Assembly: GCA_963759115.1 (NCBI GenBank)
Contig: CAVWXT010000008.1
Span: forward strand, 209,195-273,194
Direction of reading: 5' to 3'
Length of the DNA stretch: 64,000 bases
Origin: CAVWXT01 sp963759115
Lineage (GTDB): Bacteria > Planctomycetota > Planctomycetia > Pirellulales > Thermoguttaceae
The notes under the pieces are model-generated. The model was not told the origin of the DNA. It saw only the letters and a program-made list of their open reading frames with translations, and did no database searches. A program made the position numbers and the translations under genes. Shown piece after piece: positions 12,043 to 21,684 of the stretch (positions are counted from its first letter, which is position 1; each line of letters begins with the position of its first letter).

Positions 12043-15000
12043 TCAAGATTCATCGGCGACGGCGAGACATGACAACAGCGCGATCAGATCGTTCCGCGAT
12101 TGGAACCGCTTCCGCATGCGGTTGCGGAGGTAGATCGCCAGGCTGCTCATGAACAGCACGATCAACACCAGCAGCAGCGTGGTCACGTAGACCATCGGCT
12201 TGGTGGCCTCGACGTTGGGCGACTGGAAGCCGATGTCGTAGATGTGAAAGCCCAGGTGCATGAACTTGCGGTCGAGGTGGAAGAACGGGGAACTGGCCGT
12301 CCAACGGCAGGTCGGGGGCCAGCTTCACCACGCCGGTGATCATCAGCGGGGCCACTTCGCCGGCGGCCCGGGCCATGGCCAGGATGAAGCCGGTCATGAT
12401 CCCCGGCGAGGCCATCGGCAGCAGCACGCGCAGCAGCGTCTGGAACTTGGTCGCGCCCAAGGCCAGCGAGCTTTCGCGGATGCCGCGGGGGATCGCCCGC
12501 AGGGCCTCCTCGGTGGCGACGATCACCACGGGGACGGTCAGCAGCCCGAGGGTCAGGCTGGCCCAGAGGATGCCGCCGGTGCCGAAGGTGGAGATGCCGG
12601 CGTCGACGCGTTCCGGGATACAACCAGCGGTCGAGCCATCCGCCCATGCCATAGACGAAGAACCCCAGGCCGAAAATGCCGTAGACGATCGACGGGATGC
12701 CGGCCAGGTTGTTCACCGCGATGCGCACCAGCCGCACCAGCGAGGCCGTCTTTGGCGTATTCGCCCAGGTAGACTGCCGGCCAGCACCCCCAGCGGGAAA
12801 GCACGAAACGGCCATCAGGAAGATCAGCATCACGGTGCCGAAGATGGCCGGAAACAGCCCGCCCTCGGTGTTCGACTCCCGCGGGTTGGCCCAGAGCAAC
12901 TCCCAGATCTTGCCGAGATAGTGCCACGCTTTGCCGCCCAACCCCATGGCGTTCGGCCGATACGCCCGCACGATGTTCACCAAGGGGATCGACGCTTCCT
13001 GGCCCGACGGCACGGCGAACACGGCCACGTTGCGGCGGGCCTCGGCCTCCAGGCGGTCTTGCTGGGCCACCAGTTCGCCCGATTCGCGCTTGATCGCCGC
13101 CTGTGCGGTTTCGAGTTCCTTCCGCTGGGCATCGAATTGGGTTACGTCGGCGTCGGCATCGGCCCGCAACGCCAGCTTTTTGCGGTAGTTGATCCCCAGG
13201 ATCTCGTAGCCCAGTTGTTGGAGCTGGTCGCTCAACACGGAGAGCCGCGACCGATGGGCTCGATTTCACGAGCCGCATTGTGCCGCACGGCCGCCAGGGC
13301 TTCGGCCAGGCGATCGGCCAAGTCGCTCGCGGCGGCGACTTCCAGCGTGGGCGTGCTGCACGTCTTTCAGATAGCCGTAGAAGTCGCCGTTCTCCTGCCG
13401 CTCCAGCACGAACACGTCCGGCGGGTAGGCGATCGCCTCGATCTCGCCCTCCTTATACCAGCGGAAGTCCGAGCGTTGCGGGTCGAGTTCGCGGTTGCCG
13501 GTCTTGAACTGGAAGCTGAGCACCTTGTTGTCGGTGTTGACTTCGCTTTGTGTGGGAATGCCCAGCAGCTTGTGGCCGTCGGTCAGAGTGATTTCTGCGA
13601 CGGCATGAGGCCAGAAGACTCCCAGCCCATTGACCATCACGACGATCAGCATCGTGGCGGTCATGAGGATTGTGATCGCCAGCGCACCGCCGGTGGCCCA
13701 GACCAACGGTTCGCCTTGCTTCCAGAATTTCTTTCCCCTCACTCCTAGCTCTAGAACCGGCCGTAGCGCTTTCGCAGGCTGCTGGCGGACCAGTTCCGCC
13801 GCCGTGTTCAGCAGGAAAGTGAGGAGGAACAACAGCACCGCGCATAGGAACAACACGCGATAAAGGGTGCCGCCTACGGGCGCTTCGGGGATCTCCACGG
13901 CGATGTTGGCCGAGAGCGTTCGCATGCCGTTAAAGGGGCTCCAGTCGAGGATGGGCGTGTTGCCGGTGGCCATCAGCACGATCATGGTTTCGCCCACGGC
14001 CCGGCCGAAGCCGATCATCATGGCGGCGAAGATGCCCGGGCTGGCCGAAGGGAGCACCACGCGCCACAGCGTCTGCCAGCGGCTGGCGCCCATCGCCATC
14101 GAGGCCGCCGTAAGGCTGTGCGGCACGTTCGACAGCGAGTCCTCGGCAATCGAGAAAATGATGGGGATCACGGCAAAGCCCAGTCCGAAGGCAATGATGA
14201 TGCAGTTGCGCTGGTCGTAGCGCATGTCGAGCGTTTCGTTCAGCCAGAGCTTGAAGTGACCGTGAAACAGGGCCGTCTCCAGATTCCCGCCGAACCAGTC
14301 GATCGCCACGGGCGAGACCATCAGCGCCGCCAGCGCGATGCCCACAGCGATCACCGGGATCAACACCAGGAACTCGTAGCCGTTTTCGATCCGCTTGGCC
14401 CAGTCGTAATGCCGCAGCATTTGCCAGACAATCATGAACAGTACGAACATCAACGGGATCGTCAACGCGGCGGCGAACACGGCCAGGATCCAGCGCTCGA
14501 CGATCGGCGCCAGCCATAGGGCGATCAGGAAACCGATCACCACCGAGGGCACGGCCGCCATGATCTCCACCACCGGTTTGATCGCCTTCTTGAAGGACGG
14601 CGTGGTGAAGTGGCTGGTGTACGCGGCGGCAAATAGGGCCAACGGCACGGCCAGCAGCATGGCGTACAGCGTGCCCTTGAGCGTGCCAAACAGCAGCGGC
14701 ACGAGGCTCACTTTCGGCTCAAAATCGTTGCCCCCGGTCGTTTGCCAGGCGAACTCGGGCCGATCGTAGCCTTCGTAGAACACGCGGCCGAACAGCGTGG
14801 ACCAACTGATTTCCGGATACTTGGCCGAAATCTGCCAGACCGTGAGGTTCTGCTCGCGGTCGAGGCCGATCAGGGCGGCGCCGCGGGGATCGAAACCGAT
14901 CATGCCGAGTGGACTCTCGCCGGTCAGCGTCACAAGATGTCGTTCGCTGGTCGGATAGTCGAGATGGACCGAGCCGCCGGCGTCGATGCTGGCCAGGGTC

Positions 15001-16052
15001 TTCTTGGCGGTCGACGGCAGAATCTCCCGCACGGGCCCGTCGTGGCGCGAAAGGTCGTGGATGCGGCGCAGCCTGGCGGTCGGCTCGCCGCGGACCACGA
15101 ACCAGGTCGTCACGTCGCCCTCGGCGTCGCCCACCGCCAGCGACACGTCGCCCAAGAGCATGGCCAGCGACGTAATTTCGCGGCCGTCGGGAAAGGCGAG
15201 CAATACCTCCTGCACGCCGACTTTGCCTTCCGGGGTAAACTTCCAGCGCACGAGGTGACCGTCCTTCGTGCCCGCATACAGGGTCGTGCCCTCCCGGTCC
15301 ATCGTCAGCGCCGTGATGGGGCCGGGCAATCCCTCTTTCAGCGTGAGCCGGGCCGCGTTTTTCTCCTCGGTGCCGAGCATTTCGTTCTCGACCACGGCCT
15401 CGCGCCAGACAGAAATGCTGCTGTCGGGGAGAAGACGGACGCAGGTGGTTGTGGTGGCCGCGTGGTCGGGGTCTTTGAAACATCGCAACAAGGCGAGCAC
15501 GGGCAATGGGCCCGCATCGGCCGGCACGCTCGCCCGCGTGGCCGCGCCATAGGCTATACTACGACGCCCCTGCTTGCTGAACTCGGTATTGGCCGTCACC
15601 TCTACCAGTGACACGGAACCGTCGGACCAGAGCAGCGAGTAGTTGTTGCTATCGTGCCGCTCGATGGCGCGGATTGACTTCTCGCCGCCGCCGGGCGAGG
15701 CCACGCGCTGCGATCCCAACACCTGCGGGTCCCCGGCCAGATCGAGGAACGTACAGGTGCCGTCGCGGCCGAGCACGTCGGCGGTGAGCGACTTGACCGC
15801 CTCGTCTTGGTCCAGATCGAGCCGCACGCCCAGGGCCAGAATGTCGTTGGCCGGCAACGAAGCCGGCAAACGCCCACTGGCTCTTACCGTGGCGCTGGCC
15901 GGCAGGAACAGCGGCAACGTCACGCCCACGATCAGCAGGATGATCGCCACGACGCTGGCGATGATGGTCACCCCGCCCAGCGTAATGATCCAGCGCGCGA
16001 TCCGGTCGCGCCGATTGGCGCCGCGGATCGTGGATCGATCGAGGGAGAGCAT
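12043..16052 (-). CDS. Fused PstC-PstA phosphate permease, frameshifted in the PstA half
   Basis: About 1,336 residues. The PstC half starts with MLSLDRSTIRGANRRDRIAR and one membrane helix, then a periplasmic beta-propeller-like domain of about 370 residues (LTMDREGTTLYAGTKDGHLV), then the permease core (TLKGTLYAMLLAVPLALFAA; GRAVGETMIVLMATGN). It ends at LLNTAAELVRQQ. With no stop, the reading frame runs into a PstA-type N-terminus (GEPLVWATGGALAITILM, GLGVFWPHAVAEITLTDG, then a DUF3333-like periplasmic segment with a coiled coil at 13050-13230). The PstA core follows (NNLAGIPSIVYGIFGLGFF; ARAAGEVAPLMITGVVKL). The join lies in a continuous 928-residue frame (13266-16052), so it is not created by a frameshift. 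Shifts occur near 13340, 13265, 12765, 12620 and 12280. The ATG overlaps the pstS stop by one base (TAATG). Confidence 0.88.
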
Positions 16053-17038
16053 TATTTCAGCGCCGCGTGTTGCTTCTCAAGGACCTTCGGCGGCAGCGGC
16101 CCGTAGCCGTCCTTGATGACGATCTCCTGGCCCTCCTTCGAGAGCACGAACTTGAGGAACTCGGCAACCAAAGTCGAGGGCGGTTCGTTGGGCTTCTTGC
16201 TGATATAAATGTACAAGGTGCGGCCAATGGGGTACTTGCCGGCCAAGGCGTTCTCGAAGCTCGGTTCGGCCAGCGGCGAACTGGCGTCCTTGGCCAGGGG
16301 AAGGGCACGGACTTCCGAAGTCTTGTAGCCAATGCCCGAGTAGCCGATGCCGGCACGATCGTTGGCGACGCCGTTGACTACGGCCGCGGAGCCGGGTTGC
16401 TCCTTGACCATATCCTTGTAGTCGCCCTTTTGCAGGGGATGTTCCTTGAAGTAGGCGTAGGTGCCGCTGGCCGAATTGCGGCCGTAGAGGCTGATCGGCA
16501 GCTTCGCCCACGGGCCGGTCAGTCCGAGCTGGCCCCAACTCACAATGTCGGGGGAGCCGCTCTTGTGGGTCTTCGAGAAGATGCCGTCGATCTGGTCCAC
16601 CGTCAGACCCTTGAGGGGATTGTCCTTGTGGACGTACACCGCCAAACAATCTAGCGCCACACCGATCCGCGTGGGCTTGAAGCCGTGCTTCTGCTCAAAG
16701 GTTTGTTCTTCCGCCGGCTGCATCGCCCGCGACATCGGCCCAAGCTGGGCAGTGCCCTCGATGAGCGCCGGCGGCGCAGTGGCCGATCCCTTGCCCTCGA
16801 TCTGGATCTTGACATTGGGATAAACCTTTTGAAACGCCTCGGCCCAGTAGGTCATCAGGTTGTTCAACGTATCCGAGCCCACGCTGTTGAGCGTGCCCGA
16901 CACGTCGGACACCTTCTGATAGCTCTTGACCGCCGGATCGACCTCCGCGGCAGGCAAGCGGATCGCGTCTGCGAAACAAACCGCGAACACGCAACCGCCG
17001 AACATCATCCGCACCACTGGCCCAAGACCCTTCTTCAT
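16052..17038 (-). CDS. pstS: PstS, phosphate-binding protein
   Basis: Periplasmic binding protein that delivers phosphate to the Pst permease. I chose the ATG at 17038 (MKKGLGPVVRMMFGGCVFAV), which gives a signal peptide; the frame is open 17 codons further. Phosphate-site motifs are visible: LNSVGSDTLNNLM, GKGSATAPPALIEGTAQLGP-MSRAM, and LYGRNSASGTYAYFKE. PLPPKVLEKQHAALK forms the C-terminus. The frame is intact at about 328 residues. It is the first transport gene after the Pho-box-like array at 17102-17141 and is coupled to the permease gene by a one-base overlap. Confidence 0.95.
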   Translation of the reverse strand: MKKGLGPVVRMMFGGCVFAVCFADAIRLPAAEVDPAVKSYQKVSDVSGTLNSVGSDTLNNLMTYWAEAFQKVYPNVKIQIEGKGSATAPPALIEGTAQLGPMSRAMQPAEEQTFEQKHGFKPTRIGVALDCLAVYVHKDNPLKGLTVDQIDGIFSKTHKSGSPDIVSWGQLGLTGPWAKLPISLYGRNSASGTYAYFKEHPLQKGDYKDMVKEQPGSAAVVNGVANDRAGIGYSGIGYKTSEVRALPLAKDASSPLAEPSFENALAGKYPIGRTLYIYISKKPNEPPSTLVAEFLKFVLSKEGQEIVIKDGYGPLPPKVLEKQHAALK

Positions 17039-17101
17039 GACTGGCTCCCTGCAATTGTGTGATAACCGAAGATAACCCTCGCAGTTCATGCTAGCGGTCC
17101 A

Positions 17102-17141
17102 CTGTCAGAGGAGTCTGCGAATTCGGTTAGAATCCGGTTAG
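17102..17141 (-). promoter_or_regulatory. Pho-box-like 11-bp-spaced repeat array upstream of pstS
   Basis: Read on the minus strand, CTAACCG occurs at 17141-17135 and 17130-17124, exactly 11 bases apart. A degenerate unit (CGCAGAC) follows in the next register and CTGACAG sits at 17108-17102, again in step. Seven-base units repeated every 11 bases are what PhoB/PhoP-type regulators bind. The array ends about 63 bases before the pstS start. Regulation by the PhoB-like gene at 17283-17987 is inference. Confidence 0.7.
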
Positions 17142-17163
17142 CGCCCTATTCCTTGAATTGGAC

Positions 17164-17245
17164 GGGTGGCACGTCCCAGAGCGCAGCGAAGGGCGTGGTT
17201 TGCGGGCCTACCACGCCCTTCGCTGCGCTCAGGGACGTGCCACCC
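17164..17245. repeat. Large hairpin between phoB-like gene and pstS
   Basis: Two 36-base arms differ at one position and flank a 10-base loop. The arms begin GGGTGGCACGTCCC and end GGGCGTGGT. It lies between the stop of the PhoB-like gene and the pstS promoter array, so it may terminate regulator transcripts or be a dispersed palindrome that landed there. Confidence 0.8.
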
Positions 17246-17282
17246 AATTGTCAAACTGGTTCTTTCGCGGGCCATTGGCACG

Positions 17283-17987
17283 TTATTCCTTGAATCGGTA
17301 GCCCACCCCGCGGACGGTCTCAATGAGGCTGCCCGCTGATCCCAGCTTCTTTCGCAGGCCGACCACCTGCACGTCCACGGCGCGATCGGTGATGGCGTAG
17401 TTGTCGCCGTGGACGCCGTCGAGAATCTGCTGCCTGGTGAGCACCCAGCCGGGACGGCTGGCCAAAAGCTTCAGCACGCGGAATTCCGTCGAGGTCAGCT
17501 CGATGGGTTGGCCGTCAAGCTGCACTTCGTGGCGGCCGGAATGGATCACGAGACCGTGGATCTTGATGACCTCGTCGGCCTCTTCGGCATCCGTCTCGGC
17601 CGGGCGCGGCGTGGCGCCGCGGCGGAGCACCGCCCGCACCCGCGCCACCAGTACCCTCGGGCTGAACGGCTTGGTGATGTAGTCCTCGGCGCCCAGGTTC
17701 AGTCCGGTGACGATGTCGCGGTCCTCGCCCTTGGCCGTGAGAATAATGAGGCAGATCGCCGCTGTCCGGGGGTCTTCTTTGAGCTTTCGGCAGAGCGTCA
17801 GGCCGTCCATGCCCGGCAGCATCAAGTCGACCAGAACCAGGTCCAGCGGCCGCGACTGCGCAATGGCCAGCGCCTCTTCCGCCGAGGCCACGCCCGCAAC
17901 CTGAAAGCCGTCCTTCAACAGGTTATAGCTGACCAACTCGCGGATGTCGTGATCGTCCTCGACAACCAACACCGACTGCGTGCTCAT
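17283..17987 (-). CDS. PhoB-like response regulator (OmpR family)
   Basis: DNA-binding response regulator. The receiver domain has VVEDDHD (acidic pocket), D54 in LVDLMLPGMDG (phosphoacceptor) and EDYITKPF (conserved Lys). The winged-helix output domain has IELTSTEFRVLKLLASRPGW and AVDVQVVGLRKKLG, ending VRGVGYRFKE. I start at 17987 (MSTQSVLVVED), with GGGGG seven bases upstream. By position next to pst it is the likely Pho regulator. No PhoR-type kinase lies beside it in the window. Its own promoter carries a repeat array (18025-18064), suggesting autoregulation. Confidence 0.9.
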   Translation of the reverse strand: MSTQSVLVVEDDHDIRELVSYNLLKDGFQVAGVASAEEALAIAQSRPLDLVLVDLMLPGMDGLTLCRKLKEDPRTAAICLIILTAKGEDRDIVTGLNLGAEDYITKPFSPRVLVARVRAVLRRGATPRPAETDAEEADEVIKIHGLVIHSGRHEVQLDGQPIELTSTEFRVLKLLASRPGWVLTRQQILDGVHGDNYAITDRAVDVQVVGLRKKLGSAGSLIETVRGVGYRFKE

Positions 17988-18024
17988 GCGCATCCCCCGT
18001 ATATTGACCAAGCGTACCAGCCGA

Positions 18025-18064
18025 TTGTTAGCAAACGATGAGCAATTTATTAGAAATCGGTCAG
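18025..18064 (-). promoter_or_regulatory. Pho-box-like array upstream of the PhoB-like gene
   Basis: On the minus strand four seven-base units stand exactly 11 bases apart: CTGACCG (18064), CTAATAA (18053), CTCATCG (18042) and CTAACAA (18031). The shape matches the array in front of pstS. It ends 38 bases before the chosen start. It supports autoregulation, which is inference. Confidence 0.68.
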
Positions 18065-18143
18065 CATATTAGGACTACGCCGGGGTCGGCGGGAGAAGAG
18101 AGGTCTCGAGGCTGTGGTTCCCAAGCTCCGAGGTTGTGAGTTC

Positions 18144-18221
18144 CCTTGTGGGAGGCGACTCCCGTCGCCGAATTGACGGTGTTTCGCCACGCAATCGGCG
18201 GCGAGAGTCGCCTCCCACAGG
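18144..18221. repeat. Palindromic repeat of the GGAGGCGACTC family, copy 1
   Basis: Arms of about 27 bases (from CTTGTGGGAGGCGACTC, and the complementary GAGTCGCCTCCCACAGG) around a 24-base loop. Related palindromes lie at 28160-28227 and 46265-46333, where each is followed directly by a group II intron; this copy is empty. It sits downstream of the PRC-barrel gene. Confidence 0.8.
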
Positions 18222-18224
18222 GGC

Positions 18225-18881
18225 TTACGCCGAACCCACCGCCGGTTCTTCCGAAGGCACGATGCCGTCGTAGGCCGGCCGGCGCTCGATTTGCTCGCGC
18301 GACAACGCGAGGTGGATCTCCCGATCGCGCCAGCGAATCGACTCGACGGAGGCCGGTTCGACCAGCACGCGCTTGCCCGGCCACCAGTTGCGGGTGTCGA
18401 CCACCAGATAGCGCACCGACCAGGTTTCATCGTCGACGATGAAATCCTCGACGTGGCCCAGTCGTCCGTCGGGGCAAGAAATGTGAAGGCCGGCCAGCAG
18501 TCTCGTGCTGCGGAGGTGCGGATCGCCCCCGGTTTCGGAGGCCGCGTCGAGGGCGCCCGCCCAATAGGCCTCCGACACCAGCACCTGGGCGGCTTCCCGC
18601 GGCTCGCGGTGTGCTACGGGCGGGTCGCTGTCGACGCTCGGAGACTGCCGCACTTGCTCGTTGCTCAGCCGCACTCGCACGTTTCGGCCCGGCCAGTCGG
18701 CGCGATCGACCGCCCCCGGTTCCAACAGCACCTGCCGGCCGTGAAACCAGCGATCCGTGCTGACGACCAGGTGGCGGACCTTCCACGATTGATCGTCGAA
18801 GAGGACGTCGTGCAGCGTGCCAACACGGCCGTCAGTTCCTTCCAACGGCGTGCCGAACATGTCTTTGGCGACGATGAACAT
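18225..18881 (-). CDS. Two-domain PRC-barrel protein
   Basis: 219 residues with two PRC-barrel repeats: residues 1-80 (GTDGRVGTLHDVLFDDQSWK, then VRHLVVSTDRW) and about 110-200 (CPDGRLGHVEDFIVDDETWS, then VRYLVVDTRNWWPGKRVL). PRC barrels serve as protein or ligand-binding modules, for example in RimM and photosynthetic reaction centres; the partner here is unknown. It has no signal peptide, so it is probably cytoplasmic. It is read on the same strand as the Pho genes but is separated from them by a palindrome and about 160 bases. Confidence 0.85.
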   Translation of the reverse strand: MFIVAKDMFGTPLEGTDGRVGTLHDVLFDDQSWKVRHLVVSTDRWFHGRQVLLEPGAVDRADWPGRNVRVRLSNEQVRQSPSVDSDPPVAHREPREAAQVLVSEAYWAGALDAASETGGDPHLRSTRLLAGLHISCPDGRLGHVEDFIVDDETWSVRYLVVDTRNWWPGKRVLVEPASVESIRWRDREIHLALSREQIERRPAYDGIVPSEEPAVGSA

Positions 18882-19107
18882 ATCTGCGTTCCTTTCCGTG
18901 TGTGCGGCAGCACAGAGGTAGGTTGGGCACCGCCACCAAAGCCTCTTAGCGGGCAGTGCCTGCCCTACAGAAATTCACAACCCCGAAGGCTGCCCGTGCT
19001 CTCCCCGCGCCCCCCAAACCACCCAATTCTACCTACACAGTCAACCTTTGACAAACCCAACGCCGAGGGACGTCGTCTCTTCTGGGCAACGTCAGCGGAC
19101 CCTCGAT

Positions 19108-20436
19108 TCACGGTTGCCCGTTGCTCGTTCCCCGTTTTGCCTCCGCCCAGCCGGCCGGATCGCGCGGACAGTCAGTCGCGCAGATCGCCAAACCGGGACA
19201 TTGATCGCAGCGAGTCTCGCTCTCGACGCGCCGGCGGTAGTCCTGATACGCTTTGCTGCGCGAGATCGTTTCCCAGTCGTCGTTGAACAGGTTGCCGGCC
19301 GGCCGATACGGCCCACCGGCGGCAAAGACCGAGCCGTCGGGCTCAACGCGGATCGCCATCTCGCCGCCGCACCGCGGCCCACGGCAAACCTGCTCACTCA
19401 AGGGAGTCGCCGAGTCGAACCGCACGGTCGGGTACCACGCCAATCGCAACCCAACTCGATCCGCCGACTCTTCGATCCCGCGCAAAGCCGGCGCCAACTC
19501 GTCCGCCGACAGCGCGCTCGCCAACGCCTCTTTAGGGTCGGTTGTGGCAATGGCGAACATACAGACGTTCTTCAGCCCGTGCGAGGCAAGCCCCTTGAAC
19601 GTGGCGTCGATGGTTGGCAGGGTCGACCGCACCAGTGCGATCTGGGCCGCTGCACAGAGTTTTTGCCGCTGAGCGGCGCCGAGCGCCCGCAGGGCCATCT
19701 TGTGGTCGCCGGGGCCGGCCAAGGAGTCGTGAACCGCATCGGTCTCGGAAAGGCAGCAGGTGTCAAGATGATAAAGGCCGGCGGCGGCCATTTCGGAAAT
19801 GCGGCCAGGGCGGCACAGGTCGCTGCCGCGGCCGCGCACGCCGGCGATCATCCCCAGTTCCGTTGCTCGTTTCAGCGCCCGAATCATGTGGACTTCGTCG
19901 GGATCGCGGCCGACGATGATCGTCACGTGCGGAATTGCCAACTCCCAAAGCCGATCGAGGATCCGCGCCATGAAGAACGGCGGACACAACGGCAGGTCGG
20001 CCGAAATGGGCCGTTCCCATCGCAGCGACCTCGCCGAAAAGGCCGGATCAACCAGATTGAGGTACGGATAGCTCTTGTCCGGCGACGCCATCTTTTTGAA
20101 TAGGTCATCCATCTTAATCACAGCGTCCAGGGCGTTGAGGCGGGCTCGCATGGCCGAGACCGACGCACCGCGAACGCTCTTTTGCGTCGTTCTTGCGATC
20201 ATGGCCGGAAAATCGAAGTCGAAGAGTCCTTTGGCAACGGCGACCTCGTAAGGGTCTAGCCGTCTGATCGCCGCGCCATTGGCCAACAGGAGGCCGCCGC
20301 CGGCCGGATCGACCCGCAAGTGAAATCGAGCGGTCGTTCCTTCCACGTCGCGCGCACAATGATAAAGCCCCGGCCGAATCGGGGCAGGCCGAAGCAACAG
20401 GCGTCGAAGGAAGTCGGATACGCAAGGAACGTGCAT
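19108..20436 (-). CDS. Radical-SAM/SPASM-like protein lacking the SAM cluster cysteines
   Basis: 442 residues, intact frame. The N-terminus (FHLRVDPAGGGLLLANGAAI) resembles PqqD-like or substrate-binding segments seen before radical SAM domains. Where a CX3CX2C motif is expected the sequence reads ISADLPLCPPFFMARILDRL, with one Cys. The middle keeps barrel-like strands (VTIIVGRDPDEVHMIRALKR). The C-terminus has a SPASM-like Cys cluster: CRGPRCGGEMAIRVEPDGSV and, near the end, CDQCPGLAICATDCP. So the auxiliary cluster appears kept while the catalytic cluster is lost. It may be a binding or partner protein rather than a catalyst. It lies 33 bases upstream of nothing on its strand except the GH5 gene, with which it may be cotranscribed. 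Confidence 0.55.
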   Translation of the reverse strand: MHVPCVSDFLRRLLLRPAPIRPGLYHCARDVEGTTARFHLRVDPAGGGLLLANGAAIRRLDPYEVAVAKGLFDFDFPAMIARTTQKSVRGASVSAMRARLNALDAVIKMDDLFKKMASPDKSYPYLNLVDPAFSARSLRWERPISADLPLCPPFFMARILDRLWELAIPHVTIIVGRDPDEVHMIRALKRATELGMIAGVRGRGSDLCRPGRISEMAAAGLYHLDTCCLSETDAVHDSLAGPGDHKMALRALGAAQRQKLCAAAQIALVRSTLPTIDATFKGLASHGLKNVCMFAIATTDPKEALASALSADELAPALRGIEESADRVGLRLAWYPTVRFDSATPLSEQVCRGPRCGGEMAIRVEPDGSVFAAGGPYRPAGNLFNDDWETISRSKAYQDYRRRVESETRCDQCPGLAICATDCPRDPAGWAEAKRGTSNGQP

Positions 20437-20469
20437 GCTTGAACCAGTCGCGCGACAGTCATCGCTTCG

Positions 20470-21538
20470 TCAGTTCGCACGCAACAGATCGAGCAGCTTA
20501 CGATCGAGTTGATGGCCGTGGAAATCTTCGTAAGCCACGTCGGCCCGCCCGCTGTCGAGGATCCCGAAGGAACCGCGGAAGTTCCATAGGGCCCAGCCCC
20601 AACCGGCCTCTTTCCAGAGGCCGAGGAAATCCCGTGCCCAATTGAGCACCACGTCGTGGGGCGTCTTGTGGAAGGCGCCCCATTCGCCGACGTGTACGCC
20701 CACGCCCTGGGCTTCCAGCCTCTTCCACGCGTCGATGCGGTCGTGCAACAGCCAGGGGCGGTCGTACTGCTTGTCGCCTTCCTTGAGCGGCCAGGCGGGC
20801 TTGGGCCAGCGCTCGCCTCCCACCCAGGACGCCTGATAGTGCGTCAGCGGCATCGGGGTGTAGCCGCGAGTGCTCTCGGCAATGCCCAGGTCGGCCAGTT
20901 CGAAGACCGGGTCGAGGCCCCATCGCAGCCCGTCGGCAATGACCAGCCGCCCGGGGTCCTCCCGCCGAATGGCCGCCACGACGCGGCGCACCACTTGGGA
21001 ATACGCCGCGGCCGCAACGTTGCCCGGCTCGTTGACGAGGTTGAAGCTAAGCCGCCCCGCGGGGATGCCGCGGTATCGCCGCGCGAAGCTCGACCACTGG
21101 AAATCGAACTGCTTCTGGGCCTCTTCGTCGGCCCACAGGTTGAGCTTCTCCGGTGGTTGCGCCACGGTGTAGCCCGGGGCGCGGTGCAAGTTCAGGCACA
21201 CGTGAACGCCGTGCTTTCCTCCCAACTCCACCGCCTGGTCGATCTCGCCCAGCACCTTTTCGTTGAGTTGGTACGGGGCCGTGGAGTCGGTCCAGCAGCG
21301 GTAGTCCATCGGCAGCCGGACAAAATCGAATCCCCATTGGGCCATCCACTGGAAATCCGACTCGGCGAACGGCGCCTGTTGGGCAACCTGGAATTTCTCC
21401 AGCAGGTTGAATCCCCGCCAGCGCGGCATCTTGCGGGCGAGTTGTGCTACGTCGCTCTCAGCGGCCGGCGCGAGACGCGTCGGCAATTACGGCGGCAGCG
21501 GCGGCGACGGTGGTCTTGAGGAATTCGCGGCGGCGCAT
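20470..21538 (-). CDS. Tat-exported GH5-like glycoside hydrolase, frameshifted at signal
   Basis: Retaining glycosidase of the GH5 (cellulase) type, about 355 residues. The acid/base Glu is in SFNLVNEPG and the nucleophile Glu in GVHVGEWGAFHKT; LPMDYRCW, CLNLHRAPGY and WALWNFRGSFGI are further family blocks. The start at 21538 gives MRRREFLKTTVAAAAAVIA, a twin-arginine signal. One frameshift near 21480 separates the signal from the mature part, whose frame opens as RLAPAAESDVAQLARKMPRW. Export to the periplasm or surface in a folded state is inferred from the signal. Likely substrates are beta-linked glucans or mannans; the sequence does not decide. Confidence 0.85.
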
Positions 21539-21684
21539 GACCGAAACCTCGTGGATCCTGGGGGTGCGAAAGAACCGCCCCTGATCGTAGGGCTTTCGTT
21601 CGCACGGGTCAACCCGGCGCAAAGAAGAAGGCGGAGACCTTCTGCGCGGCCGCCGCTCTGCGTCTCCTCACTCTGCCTGGAGAC

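Noticed and set aside
14742..15611. Long plus-strand frame opposite the PstC propeller domain
   Set aside because: It is the antisense of a well-supported permease gene in high-GC DNA and has no family motif. The same holds for 44519-46147 and 58764-60029 on the minus strand.
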